Made by a program: the position numbers and the translations under genes. Shown here piece after piece: positions 26,460 through 36,763 of a stretch of 64,000 bases of DNA (the stretch's first letter is position 1; each line of letters opens with the position of its first letter). The DNA lies in the NCBI RefSeq assembly GCF_000429485.1, contig NZ_AUBY01000025.1, positions 1 to 64,000 on the forward strand. The letters are read 5' to 3'. Under the pieces are notes generated by a model. The model had not been told where the DNA came from and ran no database searches. It saw only the letters and a program-made list of their open reading frames with translations. This stretch comes from Aliagarivorans marinus DSM 23064. Its GTDB lineage: Bacteria; Pseudomonadota; Gammaproteobacteria; Enterobacterales; Celerinatantimonadaceae.

Positions 26460-28406
26460 CTACTTTTTCGAGAAAATGTTTCCTTTTACATTTAAATATT
26501 TGTCCCCCAAAGTTTTCGAACCAATATAATTTAAATGGAACTTGTCTCTATATAGAGGAACTTCTTCTATAGTTTGCTGACACTTAAACCGTTCGCAGTG
26601 TAAGAAAGACGTGTCAATTACGATGGCACCATATTCTTCCGCAATAGACCTAAGAGAGCGATTAAAGGATAGACTCCTTTTGTCAGTAAATGAGCACGTA
26701 TCGGGTCTACCAAACTTCGCCCTTCGTAATGGGCATTTTGCATTAGTACTGTTAAGATAGGGCACCGCGAGGAACAATATAGGCTGGGCGCCGTGGTCGA
26801 CGATGTACTCAAGTGTAGCCTCAAACTTACTCTTGAAGAATGCTAAAGGCTCCACCTCGTCACTACCTCTAACTTGAGAAGAAGGAATTACCCAGTTTGA
26901 CGCGAGCACAACAAAATCAATATTGCTAGAAGCTATAGCGGCCTTCGATTCGGCATTATGCTCTTCACACACGTTTCCTTTGTAATGACTAGCTCCGAAG
27001 TTTAGATCAAAAACTGGAGGGCAACTGTCCAGCGTGTGGTCTATTCCCCGGCGCCCACTATCAATAGCATGTTGCTCAACAAACCCGAAAAAATGATTAG
27101 CATGGGAGTCTCCAATCAACAACACAGAGTTTATGTCGGTTGATTTACTACCGAAAGAGCATTCTTCTTCATTCAACGGTTCAACCATTTGACTCAGGCT
27201 TGAGTGGCATCCTCGTCTTAGAACATCAGGGAAACTATTAACAGCGTTGCTCATCTCAATAACTTCTTCGCTATTGCTAGATTTCATGAGGATACTACTA
27301 ACACTGAAAGAAAACACTACAATAATAACACTTGGGGTTAAAAGGTATTTGGCAAATACGACTTTGTAATCAGGATTGCTAACTTGTCTAAAAGGAGTCT
27401 CAATAAACCTCCACGACAAATAGCTAAGCAACAATATGAAAACTAGCATTCCTCCAATAACTATGGGTGTAAACTCAATTGATTGATACCTGACAAATAC
27501 AATTATCGGCCAATGCCATAGGTAGAGTGAGTAAGATATCTTTCCAAGATAAACTATAGGAGTGAGCTCTAGTAGAGTCTTCACGATGTTAGGGGATTTA
27601 CAGAAGAATATAATTATGGCTGCCCCTAGTGTAGGATAAAGGGCATTCAAGCCGGGGAAGTTCGTCGAACCAGAAGATGATGAATGAACAATGAGCCCCA
27701 GCCCTACAATCGACAGAAACTGAGTTGCAATGCGGTTTTTCAAAGGTGATGTACGCTTCTCTAACGTTACAACAACAGCTCCAATGACAAACTCGAATGC
27801 TCGAGAGGGAAGTAAGTAATAACTTGCTCCTATAGTATATCTAACAGCGAGTTCGGATACTAAAACCAATATAAAAAATATAAATGCTAATAGGTAAAGT
27901 CGCTTGGTATCACTTAAAGTGGCTCGGCAAAAAAACAACAGCGCCAAAGGCCAAAATAGATAGAACTGTTCTTCTACTGCCAACGACCATGTATGAAGTA
28001 AAGGGGCGTCATTGGCATTTTGCCCAAAATAACCACCGTAGTTAATCCAAATGAAAAAGTTGGAAGCGTAAAGCACAACTGATATAACGTTGTTGGAAAA
28101 TAATTCAAGATCTCTTGGGAAAAGAATAAAGCTAAAAGAAAGCAGGCTAGCTAGAAGCACAGCATATAAAGCAGGCATCAATCTTAATACTCTAGCGCTA
28201 TAAAACTCGGACAGATTGAAGTTGTTTTCATCAGCTTTACTAAAAACTATTTTGCTTATTAAATAGCCAGATATTACGAAAAATATATCTACACCAACAA
28301 AGCCTCCAGGCAGCCAATCATGGTTGAGATGGTTTACAATAACAAGAACAACTGCAATTGCCCTTAAACCATCTACATCCCTCCTATACTCAATACTATG
28401 ACTCAT
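26460..28406 (-). CDS. OafA/YrhL-type acyltransferase with C-terminal SGNH domain
   Basis: A 648-residue inner-membrane O-acyltransferase. The first 370 residues are the acyltransferase-3 part, with EYRRDVDGLRAIAVVLVIVNH, the PGGFVGVDIFFVISGYLI segment and about ten membrane helices. After a linker the SGNH part shows LLIGDSHANHFFG near residue 443 and a terminal DKFHLNYIGSK. Proteins of this build acetylate O-antigen or exopolysaccharide. The gene is intact and overlaps the upstream ligase gene by four bases (ATGA), so the two are cotranscribed. Confidence 0.9.
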   Translation of the reverse strand: MSHSIEYRRDVDGLRAIAVVLVIVNHLNHDWLPGGFVGVDIFFVISGYLISKIVFSKADENNFNLSEFYSARVLRLMPALYAVLLASLLSFSFILFPRDLELFSNNVISVVLYASNFFIWINYGGYFGQNANDAPLLHTWSLAVEEQFYLFWPLALLFFCRATLSDTKRLYLLAFIFFILVLVSELAVRYTIGASYYLLPSRAFEFVIGAVVVTLEKRTSPLKNRIATQFLSIVGLGLIVHSSSSGSTNFPGLNALYPTLGAAIIIFFCKSPNIVKTLLELTPIVYLGKISYSLYLWHWPIIVFVRYQSIEFTPIVIGGMLVFILLLSYLSWRFIETPFRQVSNPDYKVVFAKYLLTPSVIIVVFSFSVSSILMKSSNSEEVIEMSNAVNSFPDVLRRGCHSSLSQMVEPLNEEECSFGSKSTDINSVLLIGDSHANHFFGFVEQHAIDSGRRGIDHTLDSCPPVFDLNFGASHYKGNVCEEHNAESKAAIASSNIDFVVLASNWVIPSSQVRGSDEVEPLAFFKSKFEATLEYIVDHGAQPILFLAVPYLNSTNAKCPLRRAKFGRPDTCSFTDKRSLSFNRSLRSIAEEYGAIVIDTSFLHCERFKCQQTIEEVPLYRDKFHLNYIGSKTLGDKYLNVKGNIFSKK

Positions 28407-29689
28407 ATGCGTTTCTCTTTAGTCGCTCTGACTTTTCCATTTATGCGAATTAGAACATATTGAAAGGACAGGTTGATCCAAAAATACGGATAGTAAGCGA
28501 CTGTTACAAACTGACCTGCTATAAGAAAACCCAAAACCCCGAATTGAAGTCCTGAGTAAATGCTTTTTTCATAAAGATGAGTCGACGCAAAACATAATGG
28601 ACGTTTGAGTAAAGAGTATAACAAGAGAGCTAAATATATAGACAGTCCTATGAACCCAGCGTCAGTTCCCACTTGAATTATAATGTTGTGAGATTGTTCG
28701 GCACTGCCTGCGAAATTTATTACGTCATCATAATGGTAAGCATTGTAATACGGTATGAAGTTGTTGTAACCAATGCCTAGTAACGGGTTTTGTTTTATGA
28801 TCTCCCAGCCATTTTCAATGTAAAGAATTCTTTGCATTGATGTTCTGTCCATACCTATACTAGTGAATCTATCCTTTTGTTGCTCTGGTAAAAAGGTGAA
28901 AGCAAAAACTATTAACATCGTAGAGGTGGCAAGAACTCGAATTGTTAAGATTTTCTTTCTGAATATGAGAAGCATTTGAATACATAAGGCAATTTGAGCA
29001 CCTCGGCTACTACTACCTAAAATAGTCATTACAGGGCTCACCATAGCTATAACCAATAAATAGCGCCCCCACCTTGATATATCTTTAGAATGATTTATGT
29101 AAAGAAAATAAGACAGCGGGAATAGCACGAGCATAAGGATTGCCAGCTCTCCAGAGTTCATAAAATAACCTGGAGGTCCGACCAAACCCCAACGAGTAAA
29201 GCTGAATCCTCTTTTTGCCCAAATCATTGCCGTCCCGACAGCAATTTTTAGGCAGCAGGCAAAAAAGACTAGAAAACAAATGTAGAAGCGTTTGTGATTG
29301 GTCAGGACAACATTCAACAGCCAAAAAATCAAAACCCAATGAAGAAAAATAAAGTGCGACTTATACGACCAAGAAACGTCAAAGGCAACAAAAAATGATG
29401 AGTATAGAGTGACTATCCACAATATGAGTACTAGGTGCAGTCCTCCAATCTTAAAGTTGGCTTTCTTATCGAAAAATGAAAAGAACAGAGATAGAATGAA
29501 AAAAATCTTCGCCCAAGGAATGATGTCAATAACAGGGTATATTTGCTGTGGTCGAAAGAACTCAATGAATATATAAAGACACACGCATTTAAAAGCCATG
29601 CTTTCAGATGACCATGTATCTATAATCTCACGGAGCTTGAAAAAGAAAAGTTTATCTGGCTTTGAGTTTTCTTTACCAAGGGGAATCAA
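28403..29689 (-). CDS. O-antigen ligase/polymerase (Wzy-like) family protein
   Basis: A 428-residue polytopic membrane protein with about ten to twelve helices. The periplasmic loop GSSSRGAQIALCIQ and the later GWEIIKQNPLLGIGYNNF are the signature of the O-antigen ligase/Wzy_C family, and EQSHNIIIQVGTDAGFIGL gives the conserved His. The opening segment with FIEFFRPQQIYP resembles the exosortase-associated ligase group. It could polymerise the repeat unit or transfer glycan to protein or lipid; sequence alone does not decide. AT-rich like its neighbours. Confidence 0.85.
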   Translation of the reverse strand: MIPLGKENSKPDKLFFFKLREIIDTWSSESMAFKCVCLYIFIEFFRPQQIYPVIDIIPWAKIFFILSLFFSFFDKKANFKIGGLHLVLILWIVTLYSSFFVAFDVSWSYKSHFIFLHWVLIFWLLNVVLTNHKRFYICFLVFFACCLKIAVGTAMIWAKRGFSFTRWGLVGPPGYFMNSGELAILMLVLFPLSYFLYINHSKDISRWGRYLLVIAMVSPVMTILGSSSRGAQIALCIQMLLIFRKKILTIRVLATSTMLIVFAFTFLPEQQKDRFTSIGMDRTSMQRILYIENGWEIIKQNPLLGIGYNNFIPYYNAYHYDDVINFAGSAEQSHNIIIQVGTDAGFIGLSIYLALLLYSLLKRPLCFASTHLYEKSIYSGLQFGVLGFLIAGQFVTVAYYPYFWINLSFQYVLIRINGKVRATKEKRI

Positions 29690-30325
29690 AATTTAACCTC
29701 TCCAGCTAGTCATAATAACACCTTGTCAGTTATACGAAAATCCATCCAATGAAGAATAATCGAACCAAATGCCAACCTAAATCATATATTATTTTGTGTA
29801 GGTGGAAATGTTGTAAGCTTCACTATCTTTAAACTCGTTTTCTATTACGCTCAACTAATATGGGAAATTATTAAGTGGGTCTGGCTTGGTCAATGCGGTC
29901 CCGCTAACCCCACTTGCAACACCTAGTCAATATACCAACAACGTTCCTCGTGAACTAAGATATATACTGCGGATTCATATAGATTCCAAACCCAACGCCC
30001 AACAAAACTCTCGGAACAACTAAACTCAATAAATTACAATTACTTAACGTCATGGATTCTGGCGTCAATGTGATATGGCTCTCTTAAAGCTAAGCGGTTA
30101 GTAATCAACTCGTCCCGCCCTCCATGTTCTTCGTATATTGAATATACGTGCAACTTTAATATCTTAGCTGCCAAGTGCTTCTATATGTCTCATTATCGTT
30201 GATTTTCCTGTTGAAAAGTTGTTGCTTCATACTTCAAAATTGGCTTCCCAAGAACTCTTCTGTAGTAGTTATTGACTTCATGTTGACTGATGCAAGTAAG
30301 AGTTCCTATGCTTCTTTAGTCATAT
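29690..30325. other. AT-rich non-coding stretch
   Basis: About 636 bases with no frame I can support. Part of it is the upstream region of the ligase gene. The rest, next to a broken glycosyltransferase, probably is decayed coding sequence, but I cannot match it to anything. Confidence 0.4.
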
Positions 30326-31200
30326 TCATTTGAAGCCCTCAACAACGATTCGTCGGTAGGTAAGTGTCTCATCGATTGCAATCGATAAACCTCTAGATTT
30401 CGTGGGATGAATAATAAAATTACGTTGATTAAAGAAATTGGTTGTCGCTTCAATAAACCTGTAGGGCTGCATGTGTTTGATGATGTGTAGAGCTATTTTT
30501 CTTCCCAATCTCCCCATAAAGGCGGTTTGATAATTGCCAGCAATAGGTACAAATATCGACAAGCCTAACTGCTTTAACCTTGCGGTTACGGCTATAAACA
30601 GAGGACAGCGCTTTGGACTGGATATATTACCTACGGTGCCGATAACTTTAGTTTGATATGCAATGCCTAGTTGCATGCGTAACTGAAAGGGGAGAGGTAA
30701 AGAATATCTTTTGGGTTCGACACCGTTGTATATTGCACAAATTAGCGTTGGGTCGAGCAAGTTACTCCTTTGCATACTGGTCCGTCGCGTTTTGCTAACT
30801 ACAACTAAGAGCATAATACCCTTACGCCCCTCCATTTTAGTGACTCGATATGCTCATTGGCGGGTATTGCTACGACACTGTTGTAAGCTGAAACAGCATG
30901 GAAGTTACTAAGCAAACTCCAAAGAGCCGCAAACAGATTGGAACCCGATAAGCGGGACGGAAAAAGGGGAGCTTTTTGACGCCACATAAAGCTAAATAAG
31001 CACGAAACTAGCAAAGTATTGAAGCTGCTATTAGCAGGAATTACCAGAGGAACCCGGCAGTGTTGGTAGCCACCTGGCTTGCCTTGTTCCACTATAAACG
31101 ACTGATAGCCATGCACTCCCAGCGCTTTGACCAAGGTAACAAACAAGCCTTCCGCACCACCGGGATTGATGGTGTCAATTGAGTCCAGAATCCGTGACAT
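30326..31200 (-). pseudogene. Decayed GT4 glycosyltransferase, relative of the gene at 19291
   Basis: The first frame (31200-30805) gives SRILDSIDTINPGGAEGLF, close to MHLIDTTGPGGAEDVF of the intact gene, then VIPANSSFN versus VIPAKGSFN and SRLSGSNLFAALWSL versus SHLLGSNVYAAITGL. The second frame (30835-30326) continues with VVVSKTRR, IYNGVEPKRYS and IGTVGNISSPKRCPLF, which line up with VAVSDSLSQR, IYNGIDVAAYA and IGALGNIRQPKRYDVL. The E-x7-E catalytic end is missing. So it is an old, frameshifted and truncated paralogue. Confidence 0.8.
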
Positions 31201-31334
31201 AAAAAATTAGCTGTTATCCCTAACGACTTGACCCTCATCATAACCCAGCAATGTTGCTTTTGCAGCTTCTACATTTGTAACTCCAGCTTAAGTTTGCACT
31301 GCCTCGAGTCTCGTAGTGTATTCTGTTCATAATG

Positions 31335-32226
31335 GGCGTTGTTGATCAATTCAGTGCAGGGAACACAGTATCCCTGCGCTGTTCAGCAGTTCATCCAGCT
31401 ACCTGACGAACAGGCATACCTAGCCTGCTCATTTTGTTCAGCGCCGCCACGCCAGCCATAACTTCACCTACTTGAGCGTTGTAATCGCGCAGGCTCAATT
31501 TGCCGCTTATGAGTTGCTTGTAGCGATACATTGCCGTCTCTGATAGCGACCGCTCATGGTAGCCACAATTCTGCTTCCACGATGCTAACTGCCCGTTCTT
31601 AAACTCATCTACGGCTTCGTTCCGCGGATGCTCACCACGCCAATATCCCGCATTCTTCCTTGGTGGAATGGTGGCTCTTATGCCTTTTCCGCTGAAGCAA
31701 TGCTTGGTATCATATGCGCCACTTCTCATTGCCGTGCTTACGGACTTTCCACTCCCCTTCGCCGAAGACCTTCAATCCTGTTGCATCGATCACGATATGC
31801 CTGGCAGGTCCCGTACACCTTTGGCGGTAGTTGACCTCAACTGTCTTAGCTCGCTTGCTGATAAAACTATAGTTGGGGGACTTGAGGTTTACATCCATCA
31901 GCTGAAATACCGAGTTAATACACCCTTCGAGCGCACACAGAGGTAACTTAAACACGCCCTTAATCATGAGCGTGGTGCTGATTACTAAGTCACTGTAAGT
32001 AATGCTACAACCCCCCACGACCAAAAGGGTGTTGGTTGTACCAATGCTTGATAGCCGCATCGTCCATCCAAAAGGTTAACGAGCCTCTTTGAGTTAAGGC
32101 GTGGTTATATTGCTTCCAATTGCTGATTTTGCCCTCGGCTATGCCCATGAAAAGACCTGATTGTAAGGTTTAGCGTTCAGATCGCAGATGAACAAGATGG
32201 TTCAACTCGATTTAGGCAACAACACT
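31335..32226 (-). mobile_element. IS903-like element, defective copy
   Basis: A minus-strand copy of the element at 21517. The right end GGCGTTGTTGATCAATTC begins at about 31335; the other end reads GATTTAGGCAACAAC and loses the match at its outer three bases near 32226. No target duplication is seen. The transposase is broken: a deletion of about 152 bp joins the sites equal to 22021 and 22173 of the intact copy, and a further 10-bp loss lies between two TTGCT repeats. The outer end abuts the stop codon of the UDP-sugar dehydrogenase gene, three bases away. Confidence 0.88.
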
Positions 32227-32228
32227 GC

Positions 32229-33497
32229 CTAAAGCCGAAGATCGCTTTGTCCTGGCTCTAAGAGATACTTTAAGTCATAAACTATATGTTCGCTCTTGCC
32301 CAACGCATGGATCTTCTCTGCGCCAAGCTGTTTAAACTGCTCATGGGCAACGGCCAATATGATCAAGTCATAACTAGCCTGCTTGGGCTGCTTAATTAGC
32401 TCAATGCCATACTCATCAATACACTCTTTAGAATCAGCCCATGGGTCATACACATCAACTGCCACATTGTACTCGGCAAAGCCCTCCACAATGTCTATTA
32501 CCCGAGTGTTTCGAACATCTGGGCAATTTTCCTTAAATGTAAAACCTAGTACTAACACTCGGCAATTATCACCAATTAAGTTACGCTGCACCATCACTTT
32601 GATACTACGTCCTACTACATATGATCCCATACCGCTATTCACTCGCCTACCGGCAGATATAATTTCAGGACGATAACCCATGGATTTAGCTTTATAAGTT
32701 AGGTAGTAAGGGTCTACTCCAATGCAATGCCCACCAACCAAACCAGGCCGAAAAGGTAAAAAGTTCCACTTAGTCCCAGCAGCTTTTAGCACAGCTTCAG
32801 TATCAATATCTAATCGGTTAAAGATGATAGCTAACTCATTCATTAGGGCAATGTTCACATCTCGCTGAGTGTTCTCAATCACCTTTGCCGCTTCTGCCAC
32901 CTTTATGCTACTCGCTTTGTGAGTACCGGTGGTGACGACTTGCTTATACAGCCTATCGACAATATCAGCAATTTCAGCTGTAGAACCAGACGTGATCTTT
33001 GTTATATTAGATACGCGACGCTCCTTGTCACCCGGATTAATGCGTTCGGGGCTATATCCAACGAAGAAATCCTTGTTAAAGTTCAGGCCAGATATTTTTT
33101 CCAACACCGGAACGCACTGCTCCTCTGTTGTACCGGGGTATACCGTTGATTCGTAAATAACGATGTCCCCACTACTAAGTACCTGAGCGACGCTCTCGCT
33201 CGCTGTTAGCAAGGGGCTCAAATCTGGCTGCTTACTCTGGGTGATAGGCGTAGGCACGGTGATAATGTAGACATCCGCATCAACAATTTCCTCTAGACGA
33301 GTAGCAAAGCGAATGTTTCTGCTGACTAACGCAAGTTCATCGGAGGACACCTCCTGAGTAGAGTCTATGCCATCTTTTAATTCTTGAACCCTAGATGGCA
33401 CAATATCGAAGCCAATCACCTTTTGGTGCTTTGCGAACTCAACCGCTAGGGGTAAGCCAACGTAACCCAACCCAATCACTGCTATTTTCCTACTCAT
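32229..33497 (-). CDS. Nucleotide-sugar dehydrogenase (UDP-GlcNAc/GalNAc type, TviB/WbpA-like)
   Basis: A 422-residue NAD-dependent 6-dehydrogenase that makes a uronic acid sugar nucleotide. The N-terminal NAD motif is [13 protein letters not shown] (residues 8-20), followed by [16 protein letters not shown] and [10 protein letters not shown]. The active-site loop is [12 protein letters not shown] near residue 258 with the catalytic Cys. [13 protein letters not shown] in the third domain is shared with the WbpA/TviB branch rather than UDP-glucose dehydrogenase. It implies an acidic amino-uronic sugar in the polymer. It stands alone between IS remnants yet seems intact. Confidence 0.9.
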   Translation of the reverse strand: MSRKIAVIGLGYVGLPLAVEFAKHQKVIGFDIVPSRVQELKDGIDSTQEVSSDELALVSRNIRFATRLEEIVDADVYIITVPTPITQSKQPDLSPLLTASESVAQVLSSGDIVIYESTVYPGTTEEQCVPVLEKISGLNFNKDFFVGYSPERINPGDKERRVSNITKITSGSTAEIADIVDRLYKQVVTTGTHKASSIKVAEAAKVIENTQRDVNIALMNELAIIFNRLDIDTEAVLKAAGTKWNFLPFRPGLVGGHCIGVDPYYLTYKAKSMGYRPEIISAGRRVNSGMGSYVVGRSIKVMVQRNLIGDNCRVLVLGFTFKENCPDVRNTRVIDIVEGFAEYNVAVDVYDPWADSKECIDEYGIELIKQPKQASYDLIILAVAHEQFKQLGAEKIHALGKSEHIVYDLKYLLEPGQSDLRL

Positions 33498-33604
33498 TTT
33501 CGGACACCTTCCTTGGTAATAAACCCATCATAGTAGAAAGTGCCAACTAAACCTAGAGTTGAAAAACTACTTAGTAAAGTATGTCTAGTACGCTGCATCA
33601 TATA

Positions 33605-33966
33605 GGGCAAAAACTCTAACTGGAATCAGTATGACCATGACTTAACTCAAACAGGCTTATTGAGGTTTTGGATAAACGATGCTGCTATCAAGCCTTGTTA
33701 CGACCGATACCCTTTAGGTCGTCGGGCCGTAGCAATAGCGTCCGCAAAGGGAGGAGTAACTCAGAATTTTGGATTATAGATATTGACCTTGAGTCTCCCT
33801 GCTATAGCCTTATCAGTAAGTTAGCTAAGTACGGTTGAGTTCAACTCCCGCCCATGCTGTAAGGAGCCTACCAAGCATATCGTGATTGATGCAACAGGGC
33901 TTGAGGTCTTTGGCGAAGGTAAACAGAAAGTCCATAAACGCGACAATAAGAAGCGGTGCCTACGAG
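33605..33966 (+). mobile_element. IS903-like element remnant
   Basis: Degenerate plus-strand transposase text: GATGCTGCTATCAAGC, GGCCGTAGCAATA and the well-kept CATATCGTGATTGATGCAAC correspond to the intact element between its start and about codon 140. It then joins GAAGCGGTGCCTACGA, which equals the sequence at about 22175, so it lacks nearly the same 150-bp internal segment as the copy at 31335. Both ends are gone. Confidence 0.78.
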
Positions 33967-34011
33967 ACGATCGCAGCCAGCACTCTAGTATTGGTTCGGG
34001 CACCTTGGTTA

Positions 34012-34190
34012 ATCAAGAGCTATTCGACTTTGCTGCAGTGTTTTGTGAGAGTAACTCTGCAATCTTGGTTGAGGCTTTGTTTTCAGCGAGGGACAGGCTC
34101 TTCCATCTGCCAACGAGTTTCGTGGCCATCATCAGCATACTACCTTCGCGCGCTTTGCTTAACTTAGCTGCATAGTCCCGAAAAGTTCAG
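34012..34190 (-). pseudogene. Gene 3' fragment of unknown function
   Basis: Just after the glycosyltransferase at 34203, in the same direction, a frame reads FRDYAAKLSKAREGS, MLMMATKLVGRWKSLSL and ends KIAELLSQNTAAKSNSS. It is preceded by a stop (TGA) after only a few codons and has no start of its own other than an internal ATG. I do not recognise it. Its place suggests the tail of a lost downstream gene of the xrtA operon, cut by the IS remnant. Confidence 0.4.
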
Positions 34191-34202
34191 GCTTGGCCAA
34201 CT

Positions 34203-35276
34203 TCAATCGAGCTTCGCCTGATATAGCGTCATCACCTGTTCTGCATTACGACTGGCCCGATATTGTGCCGGTAGAGGCGGGCAGGTTAGCTCCATTACAT
34301 CGTTTAAGGTCCTGGCATAGGCTTTGGCTTGATGCTGCTCGACCAAGTACTCCGGCCTTGACGACAATAGGTCCCGGAGCCCTCCAACACCATGACAAAT
34401 AATTGGTGTACCCAGAGCCAGACTTTCCAGAGCTGTCATGGGTAAGCCTTCATGGTCTGAAGGCATAAGTAGGGCGTCTAGCTGGCGGATGGCGGCACGC
34501 ACTGCAGATTGGTGCCCGTAAAAACTAAAGTTCTCTGTTAGTCCTGCTGTCGCTACCTGCTGCTGCATTTGCATTGCTAATGAGCCGTCTCCAAAAACAT
34601 GAAAGTGCCAATGCTGAGCATTGCTTCCACTGACAAGTAGTTTAGCGGTGGCAACAAATAGGTCGGGACGTTTTACCGGTTCTATTCGCCCGACAAATCC
34701 AACTTGATAGCGAGCTGGATTAGAACGAACTGGCGTTGCTGCAGTTAGCTCAGCTTCATCAATACTAATACCGTTTTCAATAACTTTAATTTTCTCTGCA
34801 GGAAACTGTTCACTCAACTTTGCCTTAAGCTCGTTAGAAACTGCGATTATGTTATCTTGGAGGTAGCGCCCACAGAATTTATCCGCTGCTAGCTGGAGGC
34901 GCTGCTTAAAGCTTGGGGAGAACTCAGAGTCGCCATGTACTGTTCGGTAGCAGGAGGCTCGGACACTGAGTAAATTGGCCAGGCTGCCGAGAACGTGTTC
35001 TTTTTGTCGGTGAGTGTGCACAACCTGCGCCTGAAACAAGCGCAATTGTCGATGTATCTCCCGTAGTAGAGTTTTGAATGAAAGTTTAGACTCATCCAAT
35101 ACGCAGGTATCGAACCCTCTCTTTTCAAGACGCTGACTCAGGACTCCGTGATTCAGCACTATAACTTTGAGTCGGCACTGACTTCGAAGCTCTTGAAGCA
35201 AAGTGAAGGCTTGTACTTCTGCACCAGCCCATAGATCCCCTGAAATGATATGAACGACTCGCAGTTGTTGACTCAC
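34203..35276 (-). CDS. Glycosyltransferase family 4
   Basis: A 357-residue GT-B glycosyltransferase with the N-terminal HIISGDLWAGAEVQAF, the hinge VGFVGRIEPVKRPDLF near residue 190 and the C-terminal E-x7-E motif in SDHEGLPMTALESLALG. It acts in the cytoplasm on the lipid-linked repeat unit. Its ATG overlaps the xrtA stop codon by four bases, so it is translated with xrtA. Downstream there is only a gene fragment and IS debris, so the operon was probably longer once. Confidence 0.9.
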   Translation of the reverse strand: MSQQLRVVHIISGDLWAGAEVQAFTLLQELRSQCRLKVIVLNHGVLSQRLEKRGFDTCVLDESKLSFKTLLREIHRQLRLFQAQVVHTHRQKEHVLGSLANLLSVRASCYRTVHGDSEFSPSFKQRLQLAADKFCGRYLQDNIIAVSNELKAKLSEQFPAEKIKVIENGISIDEAELTAATPVRSNPARYQVGFVGRIEPVKRPDLFVATAKLLVSGSNAQHWHFHVFGDGSLAMQMQQQVATAGLTENFSFYGHQSAVRAAIRQLDALLMPSDHEGLPMTALESLALGTPIICHGVGGLRDLLSSRPEYLVEQHQAKAYARTLNDVMELTCPPLPAQYRASRNAEQVMTLYQAKLD

Positions 35277-36763
35277 TGCGCTTGGCCTGTTGTTAACTCA
35301 GGAATGGTTGGTAGCGCGACTAGCAGCTCCTCAATATCGCTTGCCTCAACAAGCTCGAGTTCGCGAGAGCAACTAGCACTGCCACAACTGGTAGACAGGG
35401 TGACAAGTTTCGCGACTGGAGCTTGAAACATTTGTTTTATCTGAGCGAACTTTGTATCAAAGTCACTTAAGGTGAGCTCTTGACCAACTTGATAAAACCA
35501 CCAAACCAGGCGATAGCCTTGCTCGGTTTGAATGATGCTTTGGTTGAGCTTTAGCTGAGGGCTGAGAACCAACTGCTGCTGACTAAGTTGCTCTCTTGTT
35601 TTGGTGATTTTATTACTAAAATAAATTAGTTCTTTGCCTTGGTGTTGTACTAAGTAGTAGTAACTGGAGAGTTCTAGTCTTAAGCTATTGCTATAGCCTT
35701 CCCAGACAAAGGCGAGGTCATAACCTTTGAAACTGGGTTGCCAGACCGAGCTAGGGGAGGGCTTGAATCGTTGCAAAAGTGGTTCGGGTAAGCGTTGTTC
35801 CAACTTGCTGATGTCCTTGTTCTGCTGTCGATTTTGAAGGGTCACAAGCGCGGGAAGCAGAGAGATAGCCATTCCGGCAATTACAATCGTGCCTAGCTTC
35901 GGTAAGCTTGCAGAAACAGTTGAAGGATTTTTGATTTCATCCCGGCTTCGCGGAACCTCGAGGCGACTCATGGTGAAGATATAGACCAACAGGAACACCG
36001 CAAACACGAACCACCCTAGCATTCCGTGTTCATATACCAAGGGGCTCTGCATCTCACTGTAGTAGCCAATCAGCACTAACAAGAAAACCCGTACCCAGTT
36101 GCCCAGCAAGGCAACTCCGATTGACAGTATAATTGCTAAGGCTTTGTTACGTAGCTTATAGAGGTGTAGGTGGCTGTAAAAAATGCCGAAACACAGACCT
36201 GCCAGCAGATAGTTTACACCTGCACAACCTCCCACAATACGCAGTGAGCCTGAGGGAAAATGGATGTTGAAACCATCTACTAGCGCGGTGATCCCGGCCC
36301 AGTGGATCCACTGCGCGACAACTGTGGTGGTAAGTACCTGTAACGGCAGGGTGAGAAAGTCAGCAACCGGAGTCCCCAAGTACAAAGAAAGCAGAGGTAA
36401 CAGCAGCGGCCCGCAGTTGCGCAGCCCTGTTAGGCTACAACCAAAGCAAAGCAGTAGGGCGGGAAGGGCAACCTGCTGGAGTAGTTGCAGCTGGGCTGAA
36501 TTGGCAACTACCCAACAAAGGCTAATTAGCACGCCAAGAACCAGAGGCCAATAGCAACTCTGAAAGTGCATTTGGTGGGCTTGCACGTAGAGAAGGTAAA
36601 CTACTCCGGCCAAGAGCAGATAGCCATGGGAATAGGTCTCGTTATTGGCCGACCAAATTTTATGCAAGCTAAGCAGGGTGTCTTGATAAGCAAAGACGAA
36701 CAGTAAGCCCACCAGCGATAGAGCAACGCCTACCCGGATTACACCAGCTGCTGGCATTTTCAT
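35273..36763 (-). CDS. xrtA: Exosortase A (XrtA) with C-terminal EpsI domain
   Basis: XrtA is the integral-membrane transpeptidase that processes PEP-CTERM proteins. I start at ATG 36763 (AAGGA site upstream) rather than an earlier TTG, giving 496 residues. About eight helices carry the catalytic residues: Cys near 180 in VGGCAGVNYLLAG, Arg near 225 in GNWVRV, and His near 246 in YEHGMLGW. After about residue 290 follows the soluble EpsI-type domain (DUF3485). The gene diverges from a GT2 gene. The sole PEP-CTERM substrate visible in this window lies 23 kb away at 11810. Confidence 0.94.
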   Translation of the reverse strand: MKMPAAGVIRVGVALSLVGLLFVFAYQDTLLSLHKIWSANNETYSHGYLLLAGVVYLLYVQAHQMHFQSCYWPLVLGVLISLCWVVANSAQLQLLQQVALPALLLCFGCSLTGLRNCGPLLLPLLSLYLGTPVADFLTLPLQVLTTTVVAQWIHWAGITALVDGFNIHFPSGSLRIVGGCAGVNYLLAGLCFGIFYSHLHLYKLRNKALAIILSIGVALLGNWVRVFLLVLIGYYSEMQSPLVYEHGMLGWFVFAVFLLVYIFTMSRLEVPRSRDEIKNPSTVSASLPKLGTIVIAGMAISLLPALVTLQNRQQNKDISKLEQRLPEPLLQRFKPSPSSVWQPSFKGYDLAFVWEGYSNSLRLELSSYYYLVQHQGKELIYFSNKITKTREQLSQQQLVLSPQLKLNQSIIQTEQGYRLVWWFYQVGQELTLSDFDTKFAQIKQMFQAPVAKLVTLSTSCGSASCSRELELVEASDIEELLVALPTIPELTTGQAQ

